The notes beneath the pieces are model-generated. The model did not search any database. It had not been told where the DNA came from and saw nothing but the letters and a program-made list of their open reading frames with translations. A program made the translations under genes and the position numbers. DNA of 64,000 nucleotides from Micromonospora zingiberis. GTDB lineage: Bacteria; Actinomycetota; Actinomycetes; Mycobacteriales; Micromonosporaceae. Positions 17,805 to 26,229 of the stretch are shown here, piece by piece (within the stretch, counting starts at the first letter, position 1; every line of letters starts with the position of its first letter). The stretch covers positions 1-64,000 of the forward strand of contig NZ_SJJR01000020.1 of the NCBI RefSeq assembly GCF_004331455.1, given 5' to 3'.

Positions 17805-18145
17805 CACGCGCCAGCGCCGGTCGCCGCTTCGACCGTGGGATGTAGCGGGAATACCTGATCCAGCGCGGTGATCCGGAAGATCTTGAGCAACGGTTCCTTG
17901 TCACAGACCAGGGCGAAGGTGCCATCGGCCGTCCGCAGCCGCTTGAGCGCGCCGACCAGCACACCCAGCCCGGTGGAGTCGAGGAAGTCCACTCGGCCCA
18001 GGTCGACCACCACGTGCCGGGCACCGGAGTCGATCAGTTCGAGCAGCCGTTCGCGCAGCCGGGGGGCGGTGTAGACGTCCACCTCACCGCCGACCTCGAG
18101 CACCGTGTGCTCCCCCACGGTACGGGTCGCCAGCGACAGCTCCAT
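17804..18145 (-). CDS. bldG: STAS anti-anti-sigma factor BldG
   Basis: The 113-residue STAS protein is close to Streptomyces BldG, which controls aerial development and antibiotic production by partner switching. The phosphorylation Ser is in FLDSTGLGVLVG at Ser57, the same number as remembered for BldG. The start MELSLATRTVG and the segment KIFRITALDQVFPLH also match the family. Phosphorylated protein is inactive; the unphosphorylated form frees the sigma factor from the anti-sigma factor. Coupled to the downstream anti-sigma gene and divergent from the helicase gene. Confidence 0.9.
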   Translation of the reverse strand: MELSLATRTVGEHTVLEVGGEVDVYTAPRLRERLLELIDSGARHVVVDLGRVDFLDSTGLGVLVGALKRLRTADGTFALVCDKEPLLKIFRITALDQVFPLHPTVEAATGAGA

Positions 18146-18278
18146 CGGTCCTCCCTCGACGCGGCCGTAAGCTCTCTGGGCATCTAACCACTACCCCCGA
18201 AGCCGGCCGACGACTCACCGGGGCTGGTCCCACCTCACCCGGCACGCCGATTTCCCAATTCCGAACACCAGTGCGAGA

Positions 18279-20777
18279 GTGCAGGACGTGACCTCGGCAG
18301 CCAGCGTATCCGCCGGCCGGGGCCGCGAACCGGGCCCCGCCCCGGCTCCGGTCGCCGCGCCGGGCGACCTGCTACACCGGTTGCGGCAGCGGCACACCAC
18401 CGACCCGGTCACCCACGTCGAACGGGTGCCACCCCGGGCCGGGACACCGGCACCGTGGCCACGGTGGGCTCCGGAGGAGCTGCGCTCGGCGTACGCCCGG
18501 CGGGGGGTGACCGCGCCCTGGCAGCACCAGGCCGAAGCCGCCGATCTGGCCCACGACCGGCGGCACGTGGTGGTCGCCACCGGCACCGCCTCCGGCAAGT
18601 CACTGGCGTACCAGTTGCCCGCGCTGGCCACCCTGCTCGCCGACCCCCGCGCCACCGTGCTCTACCTGGCTCCGACCAAGGCGCTCGCCGCCGACCAGTT
18701 ACGCGCCGTCGCCGAACTCGACATCGAGGGCGTACGCCCGGCCTGCTACGACGGTGACACCCCACGCGCCGAGCGGGAGTGGATCCGCCGGCACTCCCGC
18801 TTCGTGCTGACCAACCCGGACATGCTGCACCACGGCATCCTGCCCGGCCACGCGCAGTGGTCGGGATTCCTGCGCCGGCTCAGGTACGTGGTGGTCGACG
18901 AGTGCCACGTCTACCGGGGCGTCTTCGGCTCGCACGTCGCCCACGTACTGCGCCGGCTGCGCCGGCAGTGCGCACGGTACGGCGACCCGGCCGGTCCCAC
19001 GTTCGTCCTGGCCTCGGCGACCTCGGGCGACCCGGCCGCGACGGCCGGTCGACTGATCGGCCTGCCGGTCGTCGCCGTCACCGAGGACACCTCACCGCGA
19101 GCCGGGTTGACCTTCGCGCTCTGGGAACCGCCGCTGCTCCCCGCCGACCGGCCGGCACCCGCACCCGCGCCGCGCCGCGATCCTGACGTACCGCGACCCG
19201 GCGCCCACCCGTCCCGCCCGACGCACCCGCTATCCGACGCCACACCGGACGCCCTCGCACCCGGTGCCGAGGCCGTACCGGAGCTGGCCGACCTCACCCA
19301 GGTCCGCCGGTCGGCGCTGCGGGAGACCGCCGACCTGCTCGCGGACATCGTCGCCGCCGGGGTACGCACGCTGGCCTTCGTCCGCTCCCGCCGGGGCGCC
19401 GAGGTGGTGGCGACCAGCGCACGGCGCAGCCTCGACGAGGCGGTGCCCGGGCTCGGCGCCCGGGTGGCCGCCTACCGCGCCGGCTACCTGCGGGAGGAGC
19501 GGCGGGAACTGGAACGGGCCCTGCTGCACGGCGACCTGCTCGGCCTGGCCTCGACGAACGCCCTGGAACTCGGCGTCGACCTGGTCGGACTCGACGCGGT
19601 GCTGATCTGTGGATACCCCGGCACCCGGGCGTCGCTGTGGCAGCAGGCCGGCCGGGCCGGCCGCTCCGGGCAGGAGGCCCTCGCGGTGCTGGTCGCGCGG
19701 GACGACCCGCTGGACACCTATCTGGTGCACCATCCGGACGCACTCTTCGGAGCACCGGTGGAGGCCACCGTGCTCGACCCGGCCAACCCGTACGTGCTCG
19801 GGCCCCAGTTGGCCTGCGCCGCGTCCGAGGCCCCGCTGACCGTGGCCGACCTGGAACTCTTCGGCGACAGCGCGAAGGAGACGGTGGAGGCGCTGGTCGA
19901 GGCGGGAGCGCTGCGGCAGCGGCCGACCGGCTGGTACTGGCGGCACCGGGAACGACCCGAGGTGGACCTGCGTGGCGAGGGCGGCGCCCCGGTCTGCGTG
20001 GTGGAAGCCGCCACCGGCCGGTTGCTCGGTACCGTCGACGGCGGCTCGTCGCACTTCCTGCTGCACCCCGGCGCGGTCTACCTGCATCAGGGAGTGTCCT
20101 ACGTGGTCGACACGCTCGACCTCGACGACGGGTGCGCGCTGGTCCATCCCGAGGAGCCGGACTGGTCCACCCACGCGCGGGACGTCACCTCGCTCTCGGT
20201 GGTGTCGGTGCGCTCGTACGTCGACGCCGGACCGGTCGGGCTGTTCCTCGGCGAGGTGGACGTGACCAGCCAGGTGGTGTCGTACCAGCGTCGGCGGATC
20301 GCCACCGGCGAGGTGATCGACACTCGGCCGCTGGACCTGCCGGCCCGCGAGCTGCGTACCGTCGCGGTCTGGTTCACCCTCTCGCCGGAGTCGCTGGTCG
20401 CCGCCGGGGTGGAGCCCGCCGACGGGCCGGGGGCCCTGCACGCCGCCGAGCACGCCGCGATCGGGCTGCTGCCGCTGCTGGCCACCTGTGACCGCTGGGA
20501 CATCGGTGGACTGTCCACGGCGATGCATCCGGACACCGAGGCGCCGACGGTATTCGTCTACGACGGCCATCCGGGCGGGGCGGGCTTCGCGGAGCGGGCG
20601 TACGGCACGGCCGCCGCCTGGCTGAAGGCCACCCGCGACGCCATCAGCGAGTGCGGGTGCGAGTCCGGCTGCCCCTCCTGTGTGCAGTCACCCAAGTGCG
20701 GTAACGGCAACAACCCGCTGTCCAAGCCGGGTGCCGTCCGGGTGCTCGACGTGGTGCTGGACAACCTGCCACAGTGA
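18279..20777 (+). CDS. DECH-box helicase with DUF1998-like zinc domain
   Basis: This 832-residue superfamily 2 helicase is of the 'helicase/secretion neighbourhood' type (Rv3649-like). Walker A ATGTASGKS is at about 101-109, the Walker B variant DECH at 207-210, motif III SATSG, and the helicase C domain has the QQAGRAGRSGQ motif. The C-terminus carries a Cys cluster ECGCESGCPSCVQSPKCG, a likely zinc site. It probably remodels nucleic acids; the biological task is unknown. Similar helicases occur beside the tad/ssd genes in mycobacteria, as here. The GTG start at 18279 is weakly supported; a GTG at 18288 is an alternative. Confidence 0.9.
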   Translation: MQDVTSAASVSAGRGREPGPAPAPVAAPGDLLHRLRQRHTTDPVTHVERVPPRAGTPAPWPRWAPEELRSAYARRGVTAPWQHQAEAADLAHDRRHVVVATGTASGKSLAYQLPALATLLADPRATVLYLAPTKALAADQLRAVAELDIEGVRPACYDGDTPRAEREWIRRHSRFVLTNPDMLHHGILPGHAQWSGFLRRLRYVVVDECHVYRGVFGSHVAHVLRRLRRQCARYGDPAGPTFVLASATSGDPAATAGRLIGLPVVAVTEDTSPRAGLTFALWEPPLLPADRPAPAPAPRRDPDVPRPGAHPSRPTHPLSDATPDALAPGAEAVPELADLTQVRRSALRETADLLADIVAAGVRTLAFVRSRRGAEVVATSARRSLDEAVPGLGARVAAYRAGYLREERRELERALLHGDLLGLASTNALELGVDLVGLDAVLICGYPGTRASLWQQAGRAGRSGQEALAVLVARDDPLDTYLVHHPDALFGAPVEATVLDPANPYVLGPQLACAASEAPLTVADLELFGDSAKETVEALVEAGALRQRPTGWYWRHRERPEVDLRGEGGAPVCVVEAATGRLLGTVDGGSSHFLLHPGAVYLHQGVSYVVDTLDLDDGCALVHPEEPDWSTHARDVTSLSVVSVRSYVDAGPVGLFLGEVDVTSQVVSYQRRRIATGEVIDTRPLDLPARELRTVAVWFTLSPESLVAAGVEPADGPGALHAAEHAAIGLLPLLATCDRWDIGGLSTAMHPDTEAPTVFVYDGHPGGAGFAERAYGTAAAWLKATRDAISECGCESGCPSCVQSPKCGNGNNPLSKPGAVRVLDVVLDNLPQ

Positions 20778-20891
20778 GGCCAGGCATGAAATCGGAGGCG
20801 TACGGGCAAGAACGGTGGGAGCGCTTCCATCGATGACTGTCCGGGTTGCGCTCGCCGTTCGCTGTTTCGTCCGCACCCGTGAGGAGGGGCC

Positions 20892-21098
20892 GTGGCCGAC
20901 ACCATCGCCGAGACCGTCGACCTGCTCTACACCATCGACCAGGAAAAGCTCAGCACCGATCAGCAGATCGCCCTGGCCACCGCGCTCGCCACGCTGGCTC
21001 AGGCCGAGCGGCTGGAGCAGATCAACGAACGGCTCCGCGCCATCCAGCAACTACTCGTCAACTGGGCACACCGGTCGACCGTCGACGGCGTCCGCTGA
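20892..21098 (+). CDS. Small hypothetical protein
   Basis: The 68-residue protein starts at a GTG preceded by GAGGAGGGG. It is acidic-helical (STDQQIALATALATLAQAER, then LEQINERLRAIQQLL), a probable coiled-coil or two-helix protein, with no signal peptide. Codon use fits the genome and the ribosome site is strong, so it is likely real. The function is unknown. Confidence 0.7.
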   Translation: MADTIAETVDLLYTIDQEKLSTDQQIALATALATLAQAERLEQINERLRAIQQLLVNWAHRSTVDGVR

Positions 21099-21182
21099 CC
21101 CCGGACCGCCCCCCGCAGCTCACCGACGGCGACCGTTGCCGCGTTGTGCGACACTCCGGCGCACCAGAGTTGAGGAGAATTC

Positions 21183-21758
21183 ATGCAGCTCGACAGCCTG
21201 CAGTCGCAGCACCAGTTCCACATCCGCCAGCGCGTACGGTTCATGGTCAACCAGTACGAGGTGCACAGCGTGGCCCCGGACGGCACCGAAGGCGGTCTGC
21301 TGGCGTTCGCTCAGCAGAAGCGGCTCGCCTTCAAGGAACAGGTCACGATCTACACCGACGACTCGAAGCAGCACCCGCTGCTCGGGTTCAAGGCCCGGCA
21401 GCGCCTCGACCTCGCTGCCACGTACGACGTCACCGACCACGCCGGCAACCCGATCGGCCTGTTCCGGAAGGACTTCGCGCAGTCGCTGCTCCGGTCGACC
21501 TGGCACGTCGAGCAGGACGGCATGCACGTCACCGGCCAGGAGCGCAGCATGCCGGTGGCTCTGCTGCGCCGCTTCATCGACTCGCTGTCCTGGCTGCCGT
21601 ACCACTTCGACTTCGTCGCCGGTGGCCAGCCGGTCTTCTCGGTGGTCAAGAAATGGGGCCTGCGCGACCGCTACGTCGTCGAGATCCAGAATCCGCAGAT
21701 CGACCGTCGTCTCGTGATCGCCATGGCGGTCGCCCTGGACGCCCTCCAGAGCCGCTGA
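21183..21758 (+). CDS. LURP-one-related (scramblase-like) protein
   Basis: The 191-residue protein shows the LURP-one-related/Tubby-like barrel pattern: FHIRQRVRFMVNQYEVHSV at the start, repeated beta strands (LLAFAQQKRLAFKEQVTIYT, GNPIGLFRKDFAQSLLRSTW) and a hydrophobic C-terminal helix (RRLVIAMAVALDALQS). The family resembles phospholipid scramblases, but bacterial members have no settled function. The ATG at 21183 follows TTGAGGAGAATTC. A hairpin terminator follows. Confidence 0.8.
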   Translation: MQLDSLQSQHQFHIRQRVRFMVNQYEVHSVAPDGTEGGLLAFAQQKRLAFKEQVTIYTDDSKQHPLLGFKARQRLDLAATYDVTDHAGNPIGLFRKDFAQSLLRSTWHVEQDGMHVTGQERSMPVALLRRFIDSLSWLPYHFDFVAGGQPVFSVVKKWGLRDRYVVEIQNPQIDRRLVIAMAVALDALQSR

Positions 21759-21786
21759 CCACCCTGCGCATGCCCGAGCGGGTTGC

Positions 21787-21823
21787 GGGCTGGCTCACTC
21801 GACCCTGTCGAACGAGCCAGCCC
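21787..21823 (+). terminator. Terminator of the LURP-one gene
   Basis: GGGCTGGCTC (21787-21796) pairs with GAGCCAGCCC (21814-21823), 28 bases past the stop; flanking GCCCGAG and TCGGGC can extend the stem. Confidence 0.6.
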
Positions 21824-21841
21824 TCGGGCGTCCGGCTGCGA

Positions 21842-21991
21842 GGTGACCGTCATCCGCGAATCGGCCCGGCTCGGGCGGTGGCCGTGGCGCGAATCGGCCC
21901 GGCTCGGGCGGTGGCCATGGCGCGAATCGGCCCGGCTCGGGCGGTGACCGTCATCCGCGAATCGGCCCGGCGCGGGCGGTGGCCGTGGCGC
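21842..21991. repeat. Four-copy 33-35-bp tandem repeat
   Basis: The unit begins GAATCGGCCCGGCTCGGGCG and is 33 bases long, with one 35-base copy. Four near-identical copies run from about 21858 to 21991, and a partial copy precedes them at 21842. The distal copy forms the 3' end of the minus-strand TadE-like gene (its last residues RATATARAGPIRG), so the repeat has grown out of or into that gene end. Confidence 0.85.
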
Positions 21992-22364
21992 GACGGGTGA
22001 TTCCGGGCAGCGAGTCCACGGCCACTTCGGCGGTGACCAGGACATCGAGCCCGTCGAGCCGGCACCGCACCAACCGGGCGCCGTTGGCCACGACGATCTC
22101 GTCAGCCCGGGCACACGCCGCCGACTCCTCCTGCAACGCCCGGCCCGCCCCCGCCAGGGCACCGAAGTCAGCCGCGACCCGCGCCTGCTGACGGGCCATC
22201 CGGGCCGCACCGACCTCGGCGGCGAAGAGCCCACCCACGGCGAACACGAGGCCCACCGCCAGCAGGCAGAGGGTCGCCCCACCCCGGTCCCGACCGCCGG
22301 CCCGGCACCGCCACGCCGACCAGCCGACGGTCGGGGCGCCACGCCGATGCTTGGTAGCCCTCAC
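21951..22364 (-). CDS. TadE-like membrane protein of the Tad locus (Rv3654c-like)
   Basis: The 137-residue protein has one N-terminal membrane helix (GGATLCLLAVGLVFAVGGLF) followed by an extracytoplasmic helical part with two Cys (CARADE, CRLDGLD) that may pair. It matches the 'helicase/secretion neighbourhood TadE-like' family, thought to act as minor pilins. The GTG at 22364 overlaps the stop of the preceding gene (GTGA). The last 13 residues come from the tandem repeat at 21842-21991 and may not be native to the family. Confidence 0.8.
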   Translation of the reverse strand: MRATKHRRGAPTVGWSAWRCRAGGRDRGGATLCLLAVGLVFAVGGLFAAEVGAARMARQQARVAADFGALAGAGRALQEESAACARADEIVVANGARLVRCRLDGLDVLVTAEVAVDSLPGITRRATATARAGPIRG

Positions 22365-22729
22365 GGCAGCGGCTCCGGCGCGCCCGGTTCGACGGCCGCG
22401 ACGGCGACCCCGGTGACGGTGATGGCGGGCAGGTTCGTACCGAGGGCGCGGACCGGGGCGCGCACGGTGGCCTGGACCCACTCTTCTGCCACGACGACGT
22501 CGACCTCGGCGCCCGACGGCGCCTGCCGGTTGCCGGCCGCGACGCCGTCGCCGCCCCGGGCGGCGGTCAACGCCGCCTCCCGCGCCGCGTCCAGACAGGC
22601 CGCCTTGGTGCTGACCGCGTTGACGGCGGTCAGACCGGTGAGCAGGAACAGCAGCAGCGCCGGCAGACCGGCCGCCATCTCGGCGGTGAACGAACCCCGG
22701 TCGCGGCCAGCCTGCCGGCGCCCGGTCAC
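22361..22729 (-). CDS. TadE family minor pilin
   Basis: The 122-residue protein begins VTGRRQAGRDRGSFTAEMAA, the classic TadE start: a Gly-Ser-Phe-Thr-Ala-Glu processing-like motif with the conserved Glu, followed by one hydrophobic helix (LPALLLFLLTGLTAVNAVS). Such proteins prime or decorate Flp-type pili. It starts at a GTG overlapping the pilin stop (GTGA) and ends overlapping the next gene. The much longer open frame upstream is not coding. Confidence 0.85.
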   Translation of the reverse strand: MTGRRQAGRDRGSFTAEMAAGLPALLLFLLTGLTAVNAVSTKAACLDAAREAALTAARGGDGVAAGNRQAPSGAEVDVVVAEEWVQATVRAPVRALGTNLPAITVTGVAVAAVEPGAPEPLP

Positions 22730-22893
22730 TTCAGCGCCCGATCGATGACAGCCGCCAAGGCCGACTGCACGCTGTCGGAGGTCAGGACCTTGAGCAGGAT
22801 GCCACCGAAGGCCACCGCCGCGAGGGTGCCGACGGCGTACTCCGCGGTGTTCATTCCGGCATCCCCGCGAAGGCGGGTGAGCATTTTGCGCAC
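22726..22893 (-). CDS. DUF4244 Flp-type pilin
   Basis: The 55-residue protein has a basic N-terminus, then GMNTAEYAVGTLAAVAFGG, the Flp-pilin-like Glu-Tyr-Ala signature with a hydrophobic helix, and a short C-terminus (SALAAVIDRALK). This matches the DUF4244 pilins of actinobacterial Tad loci (Rv3656c). It is the likely main subunit, cleaved before the helix by a prepilin peptidase not found in this window. The GTG at 22893 has GAAAGGA upstream; an internal ATG at 22884 lacks such a site. Confidence 0.85.
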   Translation of the reverse strand: MRKMLTRLRGDAGMNTAEYAVGTLAAVAFGGILLKVLTSDSVQSALAAVIDRALK

Positions 22894-22916
22894 GCGTTCG
22901 TCCTTTCTCGATGGGT

Positions 22917-23708
22917 TCACAGCACATCGCCGAGTACGGCGACGATCACCGGCACCAGGCCGGCGAGAATGAAGGCCGGCAGAAAGCACAGGCCCAGGGG
23001 CAGCACGATCAACACACCGGCCCTGCGAGCGGCTGCCTCGATGGTGGTGACCCGGTCGGCGCGCAGGTCGTCGGCGAGCCGGGTAAGGGCGCCGGCCAGG
23101 GCCGCACCGCTGCTGGCCGAGCGAACGGCGGCGGTGCCGATCCGCTGCCCGCCCGGCACCGCCGACAGGTGTGCCCACGCCTCCTGTGGCAACCCACCGA
23201 GTTGCAGCGTCCGGCCGACCCGGCGGAGTTGCTCGGCCAGTGGACCGTCGAGCGCATCGGCCACCGCGATCACCGAGGGCTCCACCGGTGCGCCGGCCCG
23301 CAGTGCCGCCGCCATCAGGTCGGCGGCGAGCGGCAGGTCGGCGGCGGCCCGGAGTCGCCGGTTCCGGTCGGCCGGATGCTCGATCCGCCGGAGCAGGCGG
23401 TCCAGCAGTACTGCGGTGAGCAGCGCGGTCACCAGGCCGGGCCCGCCCTCGACCAGCACCGCCACGGCCACCCCGGCCAGCGCCGCGGCAAGGCGGATGC
23501 TGTCCAGTCGACGGCCGGTGGCTCGACGGCCGGTGGGCGTACCGGCGGGAGCACCGCTGGCACCGCGACCGCGAGTCCGGGCGCTGGTTGCCGGTCCCGG
23601 GTCGGCCAACCGGCGTAGCCGCCGTCGGGGACGCCGCCGGCCGACGGCTACCGCGCCGAGCAACACCGCGCAGGCGAGACAACCCGCCGCCAGGGAGATA
23701 CCGGACAT
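22917..23708 (-). CDS. tadC: TadC-like type II secretion F family protein
   Basis: The 263-residue protein is a membrane platform subunit: an N-terminal helix (ISLAAGCLACAVLLGAVAVG), a second pair of helices around residues 90-125, the cytoplasmic GspF-type helical bundle (LPLAADLMAAALRAGAP, then LTRLADDLRADR) and a C-terminal helix (LPAFILAGLVPVIVAVLG). With TadB it forms the inner-membrane base of the pilus machine. The ATG at 23708 shares its A with the tadB stop. Confidence 0.87.
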   Translation of the reverse strand: MSGISLAAGCLACAVLLGAVAVGRRRPRRRLRRLADPGPATSARTRGRGASGAPAGTPTGRRATGRRLDSIRLAAALAGVAVAVLVEGGPGLVTALLTAVLLDRLLRRIEHPADRNRRLRAAADLPLAADLMAAALRAGAPVEPSVIAVADALDGPLAEQLRRVGRTLQLGGLPQEAWAHLSAVPGGQRIGTAAVRSASSGAALAGALTRLADDLRADRVTTIEAAARRAGVLIVLPLGLCFLPAFILAGLVPVIVAVLGDVL

Positions 23709-24979
23709 CAACTTCCTCCGTCCGGCACCGTGCCGAGGCGGTCCGCCCAGAGCAGGCCGACCACCTGCAGGGCGATGGCCGCGGCTGCACAACCAGCACC
23801 GATCGGGGTGTGCAGCAGGACCTGAAGCGGGTCGACCCCGATCCCGTAGCCCAGGCCGATGCCGCCCAACGGCAGGGCGGCCAGCAGCCAGGCGGTCGCC
23901 CGGGCACCTGCCGCCTGGGCGGCAGCGGCAGCACGTCCCCGGTCGATCGAGCGGGCATCGGCTTCGATCCGCTCGATCAGATCGGCCAGCGGTGCGCCCG
24001 TACGATCGGCGAGCCGCACCGCCGCTTGGGCCAACTGCCCCGGACGGTCCGGCAGGACGGCAGGGTGGGCCGGCACCGGCAGATCGCCCGACGGGGCGCT
24101 CTCCCCGAACTCCGTAGTCGCGGGCAACGCGGCCTGAGCCGTGCCGACGGTCCCGCTCGATCGCTTGGCTGACCCGGTCGGGTCCGTCAGATCAGGAGGG
24201 GCCGACGGCACCGGGCGGACGAGTCCCAACGCCTGCGCAGCCACCGGCACCGGTAGTCCGGCCCTGAGGTCCGCAGCGAGTGCGCACAGTTGGTCCAGCC
24301 GCTCCCGACGCGTCCGGGTACGCAGGGCCGCCGCGTCATGTCGGGACAACGCGCGTACGCCCAACCCGCCGTACCCGGCGCAAGCGAGTGCCGCTACCGG
24401 CCCGGCGAGCAGCCCGGCGATCCCGGCGGCCACCAGCACGCCCAGCACCAGATTGCGCCGTGGCCACCCCGACCACCGGGATCGCCGGCTGGGCACCGGC
24501 CGCAAGCCGAACTCGGTCCCACCCGTCGCCGGGTCGGTACGCCGCACGTCGGAACCGCTCGGGGCGCCCGGCGTACGGCCGGTTGCCAGCCGGGGGGCGG
24601 CCCGCCGCCCGGACGGGACGGCACCGGTCACGGTGACCGTTTCGGCTGACCGAGCTGGTGAGCCGCTGCCGGCGACCGGTGGGCGGCGGCTTCCTCGCCA
24701 CTCCGGCGGCCGGGTCGTGGCCGACGGTCCGGTGGTCGCCGAGGGTATCCGGACACCGGCCCGCTGGCCCACGGCACATCCCCGCCCGGCCGCTCGGTGC
24801 ACGGATGGTGGCACCACCACTGCGTCGCCCGACTCGCGCAGGGCGACGACCCAGCCGACCAGCGGGTCGTCGTCGTCCGTCCGGCCCGACGGTGCTCGGG
24901 CGACCAGCCGGCGGACGGACCACGCGGCGATGCAGGTCAGCCCCGCCAGCGCCAGCGCCCACCAGTACGGGCCGCTCAT
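23708..24979 (-). CDS. tadB: TadB-like type II secretion F family protein
   Basis: This 423-residue protein has a GspF-type core in two parts, RRERLDQLCALAADLRAG and the later RTGAPLADLIERIEADARS, with membrane helices near the start, middle and end. It is longer than usual because a Pro/Thr/Ser/Arg-rich disordered stretch of about 130 residues lies between the first helix and the core and a second spacer interrupts the core. The ATG at 24979 overlaps the tadA stop (ATGA); the frame upstream to 25153 is discarded. Confidence 0.85.
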   Translation of the reverse strand: MSGPYWWALALAGLTCIAAWSVRRLVARAPSGRTDDDDPLVGWVVALRESGDAVVVPPSVHRAAGRGCAVGQRAGVRIPSATTGPSATTRPPEWRGSRRPPVAGSGSPARSAETVTVTGAVPSGRRAAPRLATGRTPGAPSGSDVRRTDPATGGTEFGLRPVPSRRSRWSGWPRRNLVLGVLVAAGIAGLLAGPVAALACAGYGGLGVRALSRHDAAALRTRTRRERLDQLCALAADLRAGLPVPVAAQALGLVRPVPSAPPDLTDPTGSAKRSSGTVGTAQAALPATTEFGESAPSGDLPVPAHPAVLPDRPGQLAQAAVRLADRTGAPLADLIERIEADARSIDRGRAAAAAQAAGARATAWLLAALPLGGIGLGYGIGVDPLQVLLHTPIGAGCAAAAIALQVVGLLWADRLGTVPDGGS

Positions 24980-26229
24980 GCCGGCACTCCACGCGTCGAG
25001 TCGTCCTGCGGCGCGCTCGGGCTGGATTGTTCGCCCGGCCCCGCTGACCCGGCCCAGGATTCGTTCAGGATCGGCGGCACCGGCACGTCCCGACTGCGGA
25101 TCAGGGCGCCGAGTGCCGGTCCCGCCGGGCCCGGACCGCGCCCCCGAACCCACGCCGGAACTGCCCTGACCAGCCGCTCCGGCCCGCCGGGCAGCAGCAG
25201 ACAGATCGACTCCAGCATCCGCCCCCGCGGGGTACGCCGGATCTGGAACACCACCTGGAGGGCCGCCGCCAGTTGGGCGTGCAACGCCGGGCGGGGCAAC
25301 CCGCCGAGCAGGCCGAGCGCCTCCAGCCGGGCCGGCACGTCCGATGGTGCGTTGGCGTGCAGCGTCCCGGCTCCGCCGTCGTGACCTGTGTTGAGTGCGG
25401 CGAGGAGATCCACCACCTCACCACCGCGACACTCACCGACCACCAGCCGGTCCGGTCGCATCCGCAACGCCTGCCGGACCAGCTCGCTCAGGCCGATCGC
25501 GCCCCGCCCCTCCACATTGGCCGTCCGGGCCTGCAACCCCACCACGTGCGGATGCACGGGACGCAGCTCCGCAGCATCCTCGACCAGCACGATCCGCTCG
25601 GTGGTCGGCACCAGCCCGAGCAGCGTGTTCAACAGCGTGGTCTTGCCGGATCCGGTGCCACCGATCACCAGGTAGGCGAGCCGGGCCGCCACCACGGCGG
25701 CGAGCACCGAAGCGGCCGGCCGGGGCACAGCTCCCTGCGTGACCAACTCGTCCAGGGTGAACGGCCGCTGGCGGAAGGTACGCAGCGACAGATAGGGGCC
25801 TTCGGTCGCCACCGGCGGCAGCACGGCGTGCAGCCGGGTCCCGTCAGCCAGCCGGGCGTCGGCGCAGGGTGAGCCGTCGTCGAGCCGACGACCGGCGCCA
25901 GCGGTGAGCCGTTGGGCGAGCCGGCGGACGTCGTCCACGGTGCCCACCGGCACCGGGACCTGGCACAGCCCCTGCCCACGGTCGACCCACACCCGGGTGC
26001 CGTTGACCAGCACGTCGGTCACGGCCGGATCCGCGAGCAGCGGGGCGAGCGGACCCGCTCCGACCAGGTCGTCGCGCACCTGGTCGGCCATACGCAGCAG
26101 GGCGGTGTCGCCGAGGATGGCGGTGTCGGCCTCGGCGCGTACCGCCGAGACGATCGTCGCCGGAGTGACCGGCGTAGCGGCGGCGGCGATCCGCTGCCGA
26201 ACCCGCGCCACCAGGGTCGGCCCGGTCAC
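24976..26229 (-). CDS. tadA: TadA/CpaF secretion ATPase
   Basis: This 417-residue hexameric ATPase powers pilus assembly. Walker A is GGTGSGKTTLLN, the Asp box is IVLVEDAAELRP, and Walker B/His-box motifs are LRMRPDRLVVGECRGGE and NTGHDGGAGTLHAN. The N-terminal half has the expected LLADPAVTDVLVNG segment. The C-terminal 40 residues are Pro/Ser/Gly-rich. The GTG start overlaps the ssd stop (GTGA). Confidence 0.93.
   Translation of the reverse strand: MTGPTLVARVRQRIAAAATPVTPATIVSAVRAEADTAILGDTALLRMADQVRDDLVGAGPLAPLLADPAVTDVLVNGTRVWVDRGQGLCQVPVPVGTVDDVRRLAQRLTAGAGRRLDDGSPCADARLADGTRLHAVLPPVATEGPYLSLRTFRQRPFTLDELVTQGAVPRPAASVLAAVVAARLAYLVIGGTGSGKTTLLNTLLGLVPTTERIVLVEDAAELRPVHPHVVGLQARTANVEGRGAIGLSELVRQALRMRPDRLVVGECRGGEVVDLLAALNTGHDGGAGTLHANAPSDVPARLEALGLLGGLPRPALHAQLAAALQVVFQIRRTPRGRMLESICLLLPGGPERLVRAVPAWVRGRGPGPAGPALGALIRSRDVPVPPILNESWAGSAGPGEQSSPSAPQDDSTRGVPA

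Noticed and set aside
21842..21991. A short CRISPR-like array
   Set aside because: The units are direct tandem copies with no spacers, and no cas genes are present.
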